Position numbers and translations under genes: made by a program. Below, piece after piece: positions 23,159 to 35,927 of a stretch of DNA of 64,000 nt. The notes below the pieces were generated by a model. The model was not told the origin of the DNA and made no database searches. It was given only the letters and a program-made list of their open reading frames with translations. Source of the DNA: Sipunculus nudus (lineage: Eukaryota > Annelida > Sipuncula > Golfingiida > Sipunculidae); NCBI GenBank assembly GCA_026874595.1, contig CM049309.1, forward strand, positions 96,866,723 through 96,930,722. Direction: 5' to 3'. Position 1 is the first letter of the stretch. Each line of letters starts with the position of its first letter.

Positions 23159-23403
23159 AAAATGGGGCCTAAGGAAGCAATGCCGATGACCACTGCTATT
23201 GTGTCAGTGGTCAAAGAAAATGGAAACAGCAGTGACAGTGAGCCTGAGGGGGAAGATGATCCTCCTAAACCAGTAACTCTCAGGTAAGCCATTGGGGGAA
23301 TGGAAACATGGCTACAGTATATGGAGGAGCAGGGCTTTGTAGCAGGGGATGTTGATGCCGATGGCTGACTGCTTAGAAAAGTCTGTAAAAATCAAAACTA
23401 AAT
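23159..23403 (+). pseudogene. C-terminal fragment of Tigger/pogo-like DDE transposase
   Basis: Read in the frame of GPKEAMPMTTAIVSVVKENG, the sequence encodes an acidic stretch (DSEPEGEDDPPKPVTLR). After one stop in place of a likely Glu it continues AIGGMETWLQYMEEQG, then an acidic run, a stop, and LLRKVCKNQN. The pattern 'PVT..EA...LET...Y.EEQ' followed by a short helical end resembles the C-terminus of Tigger/CENP-B-like transposases. The catalytic DDE domain is not present. The right terminus of the DNA transposon is plausibly at 23811, where GTCGGATTATGAAGTCACAA ends in CTG followed by TA, the expected target dinucleotide. The left terminus was not found. This call rests on pattern memory. 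Confidence 0.5.
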
Positions 23404-23876
23404 AAAAGAACCAGATACCAGACAGATATGCTGGCATTCTTTAGATGCTGGTTCATTCATTATATACATTTAGTTAACGTTTGTTCAGAAAAATAATCAT
23501 GTCTCATAATGGAAGAATCTGCATAGGTCATCAATCTTGAGGAGTGTTGTATATTTAAATATGTATATAAGAAATAAAACAGTACTCCATGACAGATGTT
23601 TTATTTTTTTTCACATAAATTATAAAAATATCATTTACCTAGTTTATTATAACAAGATAGTTAATTAATACTAACAAGTCCTCCTCCAAACATTTAGGTC
23701 ACATTGTATCTTGACCCTCTGTCACCTTTAGTACTTTGACAATCCGACAGCCTTGCAATCTGACATAAATTAGGGTATAACATTTAGTGTCGGATTATGA
23801 AGTCACAACTGTATTTATATTGCCTGTACTGCTCTGCTTATAAATCCAAAGAGCTCATTTTGTTAATACAACTAGG

Positions 23877-24240
23877 GACCCATGGGTCTTGATGCTCAGC
23901 TGAATTTGTCTATAAGGATGATGCACTGTTTTCAAAATATGGGTCCTGTGATCAGTTTAAAGCCAACCTGTCTACACAAACTTGAGCTAATTTGTGAATG
24001 GATGGGCCCTGTGACCTTGAATCTAGTGACCCCAAAATCAAACGGACCTTCCCCTATAAGAAGGTTAGACATGTTGAAGATGGAAAGTTAATGATGAAAG
24101 TTTGGCTTAAAATGCATCCACAATCTTTTTAAAGGAGTGTGTCTTGTTACCTTGACCTTTGCCCTAATGACCCCAAAATCAAAAGGGCTCTTACATTATT
24201 GGTGGGTCTTATATAAGTCAGGTCTGAAAACAATATGTCA
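23877..24240 (-). mobile_element. Chimeric fragment: A-type end with C-type core
   Basis: It starts GGGACCCATGGGTC then TTGATGCTCAGCTGA, an A-type left end with a CTAG in front. It continues with C-type core sequence, CTGTGACCTTGAATC, TGACCCCAAAATCAAA and TACCTTGACCTTTGCCC, the same phrase family as the array at 56489-58830. The right end is lost where E core resumes. Confidence 0.55.
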
Positions 24241-25204
24241 ATTCAAACTGGCGTTATCATCTGAAAACAAATATGTGATATATTGAACAATTTGGCTGAA
24301 TGATTTTGGAGAAGGTTTTCAAGCCTTTACCTGGTAAATGTAAGTTGATGTAAGTGGCGCCAAAAAAAGCTCAATCCTACAACATTTGACATGTGACTGA
24401 CTTTTGCATAAAATTTGGAGATGTTAGCTCCTGCTGTTCCTGAGAAATTATGGGTTAATGTACTGATGACCAATGACCCCATACAAAAAAGGTTGATGCA
24501 GGTGGTGCCACCAATACCATAATTTCAAATATCACTCATGTGACCATCATTTGTGTAAAACTTGGTGATGATACGTCCAGCTGGTTCTGAGATTGTAATT
24601 TACGTATGCTTATTTTGAAGAAATGGAAAAGTTCAGCCCTCCCTAACTCAGCCAAAAAACTAACTGGAACCATTGGAACAAAACTTGAGAGAGATAGATG
24701 CATGGATTATTTCTGTGAAATATTTGATAATTTGGTTTGACAGTTCCAGAAAAGAAGATTTTTAAAGATTTTTTAGCTTTTCCCTATAAATTCAAAGTCA
24801 TTGCAGTTAGCCAAAAAAATAAGCTCAATCTGATAAAGTTTGACAAGAGACCGATTATTCCATAAAATTTGGTTCTGCTAGCTGCAATGATTTTTTAGAT
24901 AGTATGGGTAAACATACAGACAATGGCAGAGGACAATGCTGAGCCATTTCATAAGCTCACAGATTTGCTAAAAACACAAACAGTTTTATACTCTTCTGAA
25001 ATAAGGAATTCATCACAACATGAACATCCACAATTTTATTGCAATACATCACTTTGTGGACACAAAGTTAAATGTGCACTTTAGACATTGTACCCCTTGT
25101 AATACAAAACATTTGTAATCCAAAATGTAGCATATGTCGAGGAAAGAATGAATTAAACATAGAAAATTATAACATTCATCATGTTTATGCATCCTGTTCA
25201 CAGT

Positions 25205-25225
25205 GGGGGGGGGGGGGGGGGGGGG
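25205..25225 (+). repeat. Poly-G tract (21 G)
   Basis: Located at the position of the G tracts at 54193-54213 and 62635-62646, after a GTTTATGCA-like segment. Confidence 0.9.
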
Positions 25226-25741
25226 CAGATGGGAAGCGTAGACAATTACCCATGTGGGCCTTCACCACAAATTGCAACAGATGTACAAAATACCTTTATT
25301 TATGACCAGGTCTTGTAAAACTTGATTAAAAGCTACAATTTTTTACCAACTGCTTTTAAATTTCAGAATATAAAAGATTAGAACCTTATCTGTCTATCAT
25401 GTTAAAATTTAAATCAACAGAGCTTACAAAAAAGTGCCATCATCAAATTAATATGGGTAAATTTAAGGTATTAATTTTACATTTATGATAATAACTAAAA
25501 AAATTACAAATTACCTATTTTTTTTTCTGGTATACAATAAAAACAAAATTAAATATAGTTATTTATGTGAAATAGGCTCTCTAGCTTCAACAATTATCAA
25601 GTTAAGTGAGTAAATATTTTTCCTGATTTTTGAGAAAATGCATTATGTTCAGTCCCATAACTTGAACAATTTACTCATTATTGACCTAATTTCTAGCATG
25701 TACATAGGAAATATATGGAGGAATAGTTGTGCCAAACAAAA

Positions 25742-27642
25742 CAAGGGACCTATGGGTCACTGTGCTCAGCTGAAGTTAACCTTGAAGGTAAAAATCTAAA
25801 ATAATATCTAATGGAGATAAAGTGTAAGAGGAAGAGGTAATAAAGGCCATGGTTGGTTTATATGATTGGTTTGTATTGTTGAGCAAGAAATTGTTGCAAA
25901 AATATTTTGTGACCTGACCATGTGTTTCCTAATGTTGAAACTAAAGCATGTGAGCAGTTTGTGAACAAATGATCTGTACTATTACCATGATCATTAGTTG
26001 GTTTTTCGATTAACTGTTGACATTTCAGTAGTTTACACATTTGTTCAATTGAATCTATTTTTTTGCATAATATATATTTTTAATTATATATGTATTTTTT
26101 ATGAAATGTATACAGCTGAAATATAGCTAATTAACAACATAAAACAGGGCAAACAAAGCCTGATCTCAAATTCTGCTGAGGCAGGAAAATAATGAACAAA
26201 TGTTTGTATTAAATCCTGATTTTTTTATCACATCAATTATTTTCTAATTTAAGTTTATATTTCTATACATTTCCAATTTAACATATATATCTGAATATAA
26301 AAGTTGATTCATAATTCTCAATTGCATCATCATAAATCTCAATCTTGTCAGATAACACCACATCATGCATACAAATGTTTATTTATTTTTTACCACAAAA
26401 ATATATCTTTTAAATCTGCAAAACAATAAATATCTAAAAATAATACTTGATTTAGATTTCAAAATTTTTAATTGTGTCTTTATTTATCCATAATGTGCTT
26501 CATATTTTATAATAATTTAAGCATACTGATGGGTTCATTTATATTTGTTAAAATCATTTAAAAGAAAATTGATTTCTTTAAAAATGCTACATTACACAAC
26601 ATTGCATCTTCTGGATTACACCTTGAATTATTTTTTCAAGGAAATTTTTTGCATATCGGAGTGGAAACAGCATTACAATTAAGGAGATACAGTGAAAACA
26701 ATAACAATTACTGCATAACACTTGGTGGGTTGGGTTTGCCGGGGGGGGGGGGGGGGGATGATTGGGGTGGTGATATGAGAATAACTGTACACCTGTCACA
26801 GCAGGGGATCTCCCCCAGTGATGGTAACAAATCAATAAACCCTGGCATAGCTGACTTCCAGTGACCTGGAGTGGGACCCTGCATCTGTAATTAAAGCAAG
26901 TGACTACAGAAAAAAAAATCAATAACTAGCTTAATTTTCAAGCTTTTATTTTCAAATTTCAGATTTAGACAAACTAAATATTTATGTTTACATGCTGTAA
27001 AAATTAAATCAATGGTGCTTACAGGAAAAAAATGTGCCATGGTCAAAGTTGGGCAAAATTTAAGGTACTGATTTTTTTTTTATGCTAATAACTTAAAAAA
27101 TTTACAAAATTCAGATCTAATTTTGGGTAAACAATTGAATCTTAATTAAACATAGTTATATACTTGAGAAAATAGACTCTAGTTTCAAAATTTTTCATTT
27201 AAAGTGAGTTATTATTTTTCCTGATTTTTTACAAAGTCCATTATGTTTGGGCCCATAACTTAAAGAATTTATATTTTACAGACTTAATATCTGGCATGTA
27301 CATAGGAACTATATAGAGGAATATTTATGGTATATATGAGGAAAAACAGATGAGTGGTTTTGATATTAGGCAGTCCTGAAGTGTGAAAATAGGATTTTAA
27401 TAAAAAATTGAGGTTTTTCTTTAATTTCTCAAAGGAACAAAGTCGCAAAGACCCAGTTTTCGGCTTGGTAGGAGATCTTGGGGACATCTAACATTATGCT
27501 GAATTTTGGATTCCTAGGTCTTACGGTTTCAAAACGTGCCACATCTACGGACGGACGGACGGACAGACGGACGGACAGACGGACGGACGACGGACAATGG
27601 ACCACGACTATAGCTCAGATGACTTATAGTCAGCTGAGCTAA
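25742..27642 (-). mobile_element. Family A element A5, complete, about 1.9 kb
   Basis: Left end CAAGGGACCTATGGGTCACT; right end CTATAGCTCAGATGACTTAT with AGTCAGCTGAGCTAA, preceded by repeated GGACGGACGGAC. It is highly similar over its whole length to A7 (48046-49935), including the poly-G tract, 'GCAGGGGATCTCCCCCAGTG' and 'GTTTTCGGCTTGGTAGGAGA'. No coding frame is conserved between the copies. The short frame starting MHIGVETALQLRRYS recurs but breaks at the G tract. Confidence 0.85.
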
Positions 27643-27904
27643 CAAAACAACACCAGTGATTTTTGTGGTAAGCCGTCTTGAAGTGTAACAACAGGGTTTT
27701 ATGGAAAATTGAGTTTTTCCTTAATATTTTGAGGGAATCTGATTCAGTTTTTGGTTTGGTAGGAGAACTTGGGACATCTAACTCTATGTAGAATTTCAGA
27801 ATTGTAGGTTCAATGGTTTCAAAACATGCCTTGTTAACGGATGTCTGGAGAGGCAGATGTCCGGATGGACAACAGACAAAGGAGCATCACTATAGCTCAG
27901 ATGA

Positions 27905-28960
27905 CTATGCTACAAAGACAATGTGTATCTCATAAATCCTTCAAGATTTATCGATATAATTTTTGCGATAGAACATGACAGAGTGCAATCACAAACTTGT
28001 CTTGACATGTCTTTAAAAGCAGTAACCATAACCTGATCACATGACCAAGAGGAGAGTGGTTTCTGAATCAACCAAAACTAACAATTACAGGTGACTGATG
28101 GTTATGTTTAACATTATTACACTGAATAATCCAAATCATTCGCGATAAGTGCAGAAAGGCTGCTTACTCCAGCAAATGTAGAGACAATACCACTGTCATT
28201 ATTTAATTTAAAGTAAGGCAGAAGAAATGGTTCAATGGTTTTATAGCATACCGGCCAAGATCAAAGATTTCAGCAAGCATGTTGGTCAGTCCTGTAATTC
28301 TGTCTGTTTTTCCATCTGTCTGTTTGTCTGTTTGTTTGTCCATTCTGTATAGACCACAATTTTCCAGTTATCACTTTGAAACTAATATAGTTGTTATACA
28401 TTATTATCCCTCTGAGTCTTTTGTTTTTGGTCAAATGACAAGGCCCTGGTGAACAAAAAACATAAAATCATGCTTTCCTTATATAATTGTCATTCTACGG
28501 GCCTCAATTTTACAGGAATGGGTTTGAAACTGATAAAATTGATGTAATACAATAATATCTCAAGACAGCTTTTCCATTTTTGGAATATAGCTACCAAGGG
28601 GTGTTGAAACACAATAAAATATCTTTTTTTACAATATCTCTAAAACATTAAACAAAACCACAACTTTTAAATCAGCATCTAAAACTAGAATCGATGGACC
28701 TAATTCTATGAATACTTTTCCTTACTTCTGCTGTTACAATAGTCACCATTTTTGCAATAAAACTTCTGAAAATTGAAATATCTACATAATTAATAAGGCC
28801 CCCAACAGCCCCCCTTTACTGGTCTCCATGCATGTCACACTTGTTATGGTGGCACCTTGAGCATTTTCCTGCATTTTGAGCAAACTAAAACAAGCAAATG
28901 AGATTCCCTCAATGGTAGTGAATGTACTGATTCTCTTACTGGGAAGGTCAAACTTTCAAG
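27905..28960. other. Unassigned AT-rich sequence
   Basis: About 1 kb without recognisable element ends, domains or long open frames. A short stretch at 28300-28345 is rich in TGTC/TGTT. It may be older host sequence or decayed repeat. Confidence 0.4.
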
Positions 28961-28962
28961 CA

Positions 28963-29290
28963 GGGAGTTGGTATATCAGTGTGTCTGCCAGTGTGTTTGT
29001 CTGCCCATGTGTCAGGGAATTGGTATGTCAGTGTGTCTGCCAGTGTGTTTGTCTGTTTGTGTGTCAGGGAGTTGATATGTCAGTGTGTCTGCCAGTATGT
29101 TTGTCTGTTTGTGTGTCAGGGAGTTGGTTTGTCAGTGTGTCTGCCAGTATGTTTGTCTGCTCGTGTGTCAGGGAGTTGGTTTGTTGGTGTGTCTGCCAGT
29201 ATGTTTGTCAACTTGTGTGTCAGACAGATTGTTTGTCAGTGTGTCTGCCAGTATGTTTGTCTGCTTGTGTGTCAAGGAGTTGGTTTGTAA
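28963..29290 (+). repeat. 52-bp minisatellite, six full units plus a partial one
   Basis: Units begin at 28963, 29015, 29067, 29119, 29171, 29223 and 29275. Each contains TCAGTGTGTCTGCCAGTRTG and a TTTGTCTG segment. Because 52 is not a multiple of 3, all three frames cycle through the same Cys/Val-rich text (VCQCVC, CLPVCLS), so the three overlapping open frames here are repeat artefacts. Confidence 0.9.
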
Positions 29291-29294
29291 GTTG

Positions 29295-32250
29295 GTATCA
29301 AATTTTCAATTATTCTGGGGGGTGCTTATGAGCCCCATAGCTTGGAGAATATGGGTACCAGAGACCTAATTTCAGATTTCCTAGAAGACTTTTCATGGAC
29401 CCCCCTGGATGTCAAGTTAGAAGATTCTTGGTACAGTGGTTATGATTTGTGCCCTGTTATCAGACAACTGCTTCTTTAAAGGTTTTAAAAGTATAGAAAA
29501 AAAATTCTTAACAATTTTTAGAAGTCCAGATGGCACCACAAGTCTGCAGAAAATAAAACACCCCATGATCAATATGCATGCAAAGAATTGGAAGATCCAA
29601 GGTCCAGTGATTACGATCTGTGCCCTGTTAACAGAAGACCACATCATTAAAGGTCTCAAGAATACAGGAAAAAATCTGTAAAAAATTAAACAAGGCCTAC
29701 AGGCCTAATGCGAACCTGTGCATTGGGAAATACACCAGGTATAATGCTTCAATGCTGGACCATTACTTTTCATGTATATGAACAATGCAAGTACTAAAAT
29801 TTTGAATAAGAAACAATTACACAAACATCACTGCTGAAATTCTGGCATGGGTGCACACAACACAAAAACGATTGTAGTTTGCACCACCAGTCTTGTATAC
29901 TTCAAAGCTATCAGAGATATACACATATGCCAATTTTCAGACTGATATATATCAAACCCCTCCTAAGAAATAAGCAGGGACACACATTGTGCAAAATTTA
30001 TTGTAGGTGGCACCACCAGTCTTGTAAACGATAAAGCTATTCGATATGTATAATATTCCTAATTTCAGGCTTATATATCAAATTCCTCTGTGGAAATAAG
30101 CAGGCACATACACTGTGCAAAAGTCAATGTATGTGGCACCACCTGTCTTGTAAATGAGAATACCATCAAAGACGCATAGACACGACAAAATATCAGTCCA
30201 ATACATCAAACTTCCCCAGAGTTTGATGCACTGGGCTGACAAGGCTAAGGTGTGTGGCAGTTGCCCCCAAGTGACCTGTGACAAATTTCTGCCTCAAGCT
30301 ACTGCACTGAGTGAACTCTTGACCTGCATCTGGCTAGACTGAGTGAACTTTTGACCTGTACCTGGCTGCACTGAGTGAACTCTTGATCTGTTGCATAATC
30401 TGACACAGTTGGCAGTCTGCCAAAGCTATAAATAGATTCAGGCTGAACTTTGGTGCCAAATATGATGCAGTGAGCAGTCTGCCAAAGCTATAAATAGAGT
30501 GCAGCTTCTGCACTGAGTGAACTCTTGACTTATACCTGGCTGCACTTCTTCAAATCCTCGCACTGTGCCAAAACTATTTACAGAGCTGACATCATCTTGG
30601 CTAATGGCCAACATCAAGGCACTGGCAATCTGCCAATGGTAAACCAAATGCTGCCATCTGAACACAAAAGTGGTCCCTACTTGAAATAACTTTGAAATTT
30701 ATTTTCCCAATACAAAATGCTTTTCAGCTGACATTTTATAAAAAAGAAATCAGGAATACATGTAAAATTATTACGGATGCATACTGAATGCAAAATTAAA
30801 ATACAGATATATCTAATAGATGGCAAATTCTTGATTTAAGTTGAGTAGGGATACCAATAATTTATAATTCACATACAGTTGTCTTTATATAGCCACAGAG
30901 AGCTGAATATCCATGATTGTAACATTGCCTGGTATGATGAATAACTTAAATCATAAATCTAAATTTTTTAAAAGCTTTTAAAAACACTTTCTTGTCAATA
31001 TTAACCAAAGATAACCTTAAATCTAAATGTCAGTTGCATGATGTAATAGATGCTGATAAACTGGTGCCAGGCTAGATGTAACAGCGTCACACAGCTAACA
31101 TATATGGTAAAATGACTCAATTCAATCTCCATAATTCAGCCAAAAATCATTCATGTAGAACCATTAATGACAATTATTATAAGAATTATTGTAGGAATTA
31201 TTCTTGTAAAATATTTAACAAACTGGCTTCAGTGGCATCAGTCGAAAAATGTTTCGCAGGTTTATAACTCATATAGGACGATACAGTAAACTGGCTAAGT
31301 TCAGCTTCCCCTAACTCAGCCAAAAAGCACTGAACCAAAACCATTTGAACAAACTTGAATTATCAACATCTGAGGATAATTAATGTGTGAGATTTAAGAA
31401 TTTGGCCCAGTGGTTGACTAAATTCAGCTTCCCATAAATTAGCCAAAAGTCACTGAAAAGTGACCATTTGAACAAACTTCAGAAAGCACAAACCTAGGAT
31501 CATTTCTGTGTGATATTAAACATTTTGGCCATATGGTTTCAGAGAAGAAGTTTTTTGTAGCCCTTAGTGTGATACAGGCACTGATGACCCTGTACAAAAA
31601 AGGCCGATGCAGGTGGCGCCACCAATACCTCAATTTCAGATATGACCTATGTGACCAACATTGGCATAAAATTTGGTGATGATAGCTACAACCGTTTCTG
31701 AGATTTAAATTTAAATATGCTTTTTTGCACAGTTAACAAAGTTCAACCTCCTGTATCTCGGCCAAAAATCTCCGAACTGGAATCATTCGAACAAACTTGA
31801 GAGAGATTGTTCCAGGGATCATTTCTGTGAAATATTGGACAATTTGGCTGAACAGTTTCGGAGAAGAAGATTTTTAAAGCTTTTTCCCTATAAAATCTAA
31901 GAAAATGCAGTTAGAAAAAATATAAACAAAATCCGATATAGTTTTTTGGATGACTGATTATTTGCAAAAAATTTGGTGGTGTTAGCTCCTGAGATAGCTA
32001 TTGTTAACGTACAGACGACGCACGACAGACGCCGCACGACGCCGCACCATCACATAAGCTCATAGGTTTGCTAAAAATTTAGGTGACGCCACCAGTCTGC
32101 AGAAACTGATGAAACATTCCATGACCAATATCCATGCAAAAAATCATGGTGATCAATGCATTTGTTGTTCAGATAATTGAGCTTTTGTATCAAATTTTCC
32201 ATTATTCAGAGGGGTACTTCGAAGCCCCATAGTTCAGAGATTTTGGGTAA
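29295..32250 (-). mobile_element. Family A core fragment (A6-type), split by E4
   Basis: 29295-29690 and 32076-32250 are A6-type core units ('TATTCTGGGGGGTGCTTATG', 'CACCAGTCTGCAGAAACTGA'). They rejoin across E4 to match the continuous sequence at 46310-46370. Neither A end is present; the right edge at about 32250 jumps into an E-type 'CTGGCTAGACTGAGTGAAC' repeat. Confidence 0.6.
29691..32075 (-). mobile_element. Family E element E4, both ends present
   Basis: It starts CAAGGCCTACAGGCCTAATG then CGAACCTGTGCATTGGG, and ends ATAAGCTCATAGGTTTGCTAA after GACGACGCACGACAGACGCC. It contains 'GAGTGAACTCTTGACCTG' units at 30305-30395, a conserved AT-rich middle (30700-31100) shared with E2, and GGTGGCGCCACC at about 31612. 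At 2.4 kb it has only one of the long core units that are repeated in E1. Confidence 0.75.
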
Positions 32251-32496
32251 CCTGGCTAGACTGAGTGAACTTTTGACCTGTACCTGACTGCACTGAGTGA
32301 ACTCCTGACCTATACCTGGCTGCACTGAGTGAACTCTTGACCTGTTGCCTAATCTGATACAGTTGGCAGGCAGCCAAAGCTATAAATAGATCCAGACTGA
32401 CCTTTCGCCTGTAACCAAATCTGAAATAGTAGCCACATCATCGCATAAGCTCACAGATTGGCTCCACATGCAGCCCTGAGGGGCATGACACACATG

Positions 32497-32606
32497 AGGT
32501 GATCACATGATACTCATGAGGTGATCACATGCTACCTATAAGGTGATCACATGGTGCCCATGAGGTGTTCACATGTCACCCATGAGGTGATCACATGCCT
32601 TGTGCT
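32497..32606 (+). repeat. 22-bp tandem repeat with TGATCA palindromes, five units
   Basis: Units start at 32497, 32519, 32541, 32563 and 32585 with AGGTGATCACATG (one unit has TGTTCACATG). A shorter version occurs at about 7915-7980 in E1. It sits inside E5. Confidence 0.85.
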
Positions 32607-35021
32607 TGGCTGCACTGATTGAACCCTTGTCTTATATCTGGCTGCACTAAATGAACTCTTGATCTGTTGCCACATCTGAAACAGTTGGCAGTTTCTCATC
32701 TCAACCTATTTAAAGATACAGACACAATCTTGGCCTATTGGTAAATCTGTTTACAGATGCTGAAAGACTTTGGCTAAAATGCCTTTTTTAAGCTGACATA
32801 TTTATTAACTTCTTATCAAAATATCTAGAATAATGAAAGATGCAGTCCTTTCATTGTTAAAGGTCCAATAAATCTGCCAAAAATCATTCAAGTAAACTTG
32901 AACAAAGGCCACCTAAGAATAATTTTTGTGCAATGTTACAGAAGTTATAAATGAAACAATAATTTTGAAGAAGAACACTATTGCAGTCCTCAGTTTGAAA
33001 TAGACATAATAATGGCCAACTTAAGCTTTTCATGACTCAACCAAAAATCAACAAACTCAATCTATTCTGATATGATTAAAAGAACCATGTCTTAGGATAA
33101 TTCTTTTGAAAATTTGAACGATTCAACTTGACAGTTTCATCATAAACATTTTTAAGCTGAAAGAGGCTAAAATTATGAGGTTTTTGATAATAAGTCAATG
33201 TAGGTGGCACCACGAAATCTGCAACTTCAAATATGAGTCATGTGACCAACATTTGCACAATACTTGGTAATGATAGCTTCTGTCATTTCTGAGATTACTA
33301 TGTCAGTATGCTTACTTGGCCAAATGACCAAGTTCAAATTTGTGTAACTCCACTAAAATTCATCAAATGCAAACCATTTGAACAAACTTGCCTCTAAGAT
33401 CATTTCTGTAAAATATTGAACAATTTGGCTTGGCCGTTTCGGGGGAGAAGATTTTTAAAGATTTTTTAGCTTTTTCTCTATAAAATCTAAGAAAATGCAG
33501 AGTTTTTTAGATGGCTAATTTTTTTCATTAAATTTCATGATGCTAGCTCCAGTCGTTTTTGAGACAGTATGGGTTAACATACAGATGACGGTCAACGGAT
33601 GCCGCCACACCAACATTAGCTCACAGGTACGCTAAAATTACTACAGATGCATACTGAATGCAAAATTACAATACAGATACATCTCACAGATGGCAAAATC
33701 TTGAATTGAGTATGGAAACCAATTATTTATAATCAATGTACAGCCATCTTTATATACCCACAGAGAGCTGTATACCTGTGATTGTAAAAATTGCCTGGCA
33801 TGAGGAATATCTAAAATCATAAATCTACATTTTTTAAAAGCTTTTAAAAACATTCCTGTCAATATTAGCATAGATAACCTGAAATCTAAATGTCTAGAGG
33901 CATAATGTAATGGATGCTGATAAACTGGTGCCAGGCTAGATGTATCTGCTTCACACAGCTAACATATATGGTAAAATGACTCAATTCAATCTCCATAATT
34001 CAGCCAAAAATCATTCATGTAGAACCATTAATGACAATTATTATAAGAATTATTGTAGGAATTATTCTTGTAAAATATTTAACAAACTGGCTTCAGTGGC
34101 ATCAGTCGAAAAATGTTTCGCAGGTTTATAACTCATATAGGACGATACAGTAAACTGGCTAAGTTAAGCTTCCCATAACTCAGCCAAAAATCACTGAACA
34201 AAAACCATTTGAACAAACTTGAATTATCAATATCTAAGGATAATTAATGTGTGAGATTTAAGAATATGGCTCAGTGGTTTTTGAGAAGATCTTTGTAGTC
34301 ACTGAGCTAAATTGGGCTGTAATGGCATATGACTAAATTCAGCTTCCAATAACTCAGCCAAAAGTCAATGAACTGAGGCCATTTGAACAAATTTCAGAAA
34401 GCACAGCCCTAGGATCATTTCTGTGCAATATTAAACAATTTGGCTGTATGGTTTCAGAAAAGAAGTTTTTTTGTAGCCGTCAGTATGATACGGGCACTGA
34501 TGACCCATGTGCAAAAAAGGCCGATGCAGATGGTGCCACCAATACCTCAATTTCAGATATGACTCATGTGACCAACATTGGCATAAAATTTGGTGATGAT
34601 AGCTCCAGCAGTTTCTGAGATTGTAATTTTAGTATGCTTTTTTGGACAGATGACTAAGTTCAACTTCCTGTAACCTGGCCAAAATTCATTGAACTGAAAC
34701 CATTCGAATTAACTTGAGAGGGATTGTTCCAGGAATCATTTCTGTTAAATATTGGAGAATTTGGCTGAACAATTTCGGAGAAGAAGATTTTTAAAGGTTT
34801 TTTAGCTTTTTCTCTATAAAATCTAGGAAAATGCAGTTTGCCTAAAAATAAGCAAAATCTGATAGAGTTTTTTAGATGACTAATTTTTTGCATAAAATTC
34901 CGTGATGCTAACTCCTGCCATTTTTTTAAGATAGTATGGGTTAATGTACAGACGACAGCCAACAGATGCCAGACGACGGACGCCAGATGACGCCACACCA
35001 TGGCATAAGCTCACAGGTTCA

Positions 35022-35370
35022 GTCAGGCAGCTTAGGTCATCTGACCAAGGGCTTTTAGTGATCCCTAAAACACAAGATGTGTCGTTCAAGAGCTTTCTCA
35101 GCTGTGGCACCAAGGTTGTGGAATGAACTTCTGCACTCAATCAGAGCTTCACCATCTTTAGCTTTTTTTAAAAGAAATCTTAAAACTTAACTTTTTATAT
35201 TAGCTTTTGGTAGTTCTTAGAAATTAGGGTTTTCTTTTAGGAATCTTTGCTTTAGTAGGAATATACATTTTATGTTTTAGTAAAACTGTGCTTTGTGTCT
35301 TGTAAAGTGCTTTTGATAACTATTTTGTTGAAATTAGCGCTATATAAATTAAATATATTATTATATTATT
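35022..35370 (+). mobile_element. 5'-truncated L2/CR1-like LINE 3' fragment with target duplication
   Basis: Translated pieces read LRSSDQGLLVIPKT and, after a frameshift, RAFSAVAPRLWNELLHSIR and SPSLAFFKRNLKT followed by a stop. This is the usual end of the ORF2 protein in L2/CR1/Rex-type LINEs. A short 3' UTR ends GCGCTATATAAATTAAATAT and an ATT-rich tail. The seven bases AGGTTCA occur on both sides (35015-35021 and 35371-35377) and only once in other E copies, so they are the target site duplication. Only the last 60 or so codons are present. The insertion is younger than E5. Confidence 0.8.
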
Positions 35371-35927
35371 AGGTTCACTAAAAAAAACTGAAAAAAGTTG
35401 AATCATTATATATCAAGAGTAAAAAAACTGAAAATATAAGTTAAAATATTATGATTGTTGCAAAAGTTGCAATCATTATATATCCAGGGTGTAGCTTATA
35501 TTGGGTCATATTATGCATACACATATATTTTATTATTTTTAAATCACAAATGTTTAAACTGAATTTAAAAGAAAATAATGCCACAATATGGCATCTACAA
35601 GATAATTCCTTGAATCACTATTAAAAAGTTTTGCACATGGCACATGCTTAATTTTATTCACCGAAATAAATAAAAGATTCAGTAAATTTGATAAAATAAA
35701 ACATCTTTTCTAATAAAGTATACACACTGATGGTTGAATGAGGGACAAACAATATCATTGTGCTAATTACTATCTCAGCTTTAATTTATTACTGGAATTT
35801 CACAAGAGTTTTTACTCTTCTGAAGTAAGGAATTACTTATCTGATGAACACCAACTCTTTCATAGCAATACACCACTTTGTGGACACAATTAAATGTGCA
35901 CTTTAATCATTGTAACCCTGGTGGTAC

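Larger units (their letters stand above)
22304..24971 (-). mobile_element. Family E element E3, interrupted by other fragments
   Basis: It starts CAAGGCCTACGGGCCTAATG at 22304 and ends ATAAGCTCACAGATTTGCTA near 24970. E sequence is continuous to about 22965, up to 'GCTGCCAAATCTGAAATA'. A Tigger-like fragment and an A-ended fragment follow, and E core returns at about 24240 ('ATATTGAACAATTTGGCTGA'). Its palindrome copies have decayed (GGTGGTGCCACC at about 24501). Confidence 0.65.
24972..27904 (-). mobile_element. Family A interior and decayed right end, split by A5
   Basis: 24972-25741 matches the interior seen at 62480-63060 and 35815-36900 ('GGAATTCATCACAACATG', 'GAAAATTATAACATTCATC'), including a 21-G tract. 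After A5 it continues at 27643 with 'GCCGTCTTGAAGTGTAACAA', a degraded GGACAACAGACAAAGG tract and CTATAGCTCAGATGACT, where the terminal hairpin breaks off at about 27904. The left end is missing. Confidence 0.6.
32251..35381 (-). mobile_element. Family E element E5, left-truncated, with LINE tail inserted
   Basis: It begins within the 36-bp-type repeat and follows the order of E1. It has an E-like end at 33605-33640 and a final end near 35381 (ATAAGCTCACAGGTTCA, then after the LINE fragment AGGTTCACTAA). Core units have GGTGGCACCACG at 33206 and TGGTGCCACC at 34531. The final end tract is CAGACGACGGACGCCAGATG. Confidence 0.65.

Noticed and set aside
28876..29369. Cys-rich overlapping open frames that could look like a secreted peptide gene
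   Set aside because: They come from the 52-bp minisatellite; all three frames cycle the same text, with no signal peptide or spacing conservation.
32497..32606. CRISPR-like array
   Set aside because: Contiguous 22-bp tandem units without spacers in eukaryotic DNA.
9050..34570. TGACTCA (AP-1-like) sites next to ATGTGACC in E cores
   Set aside because: A 7-base match in a repeated core is weak evidence; many copies have lost it, unlike the 12-bp palindrome.
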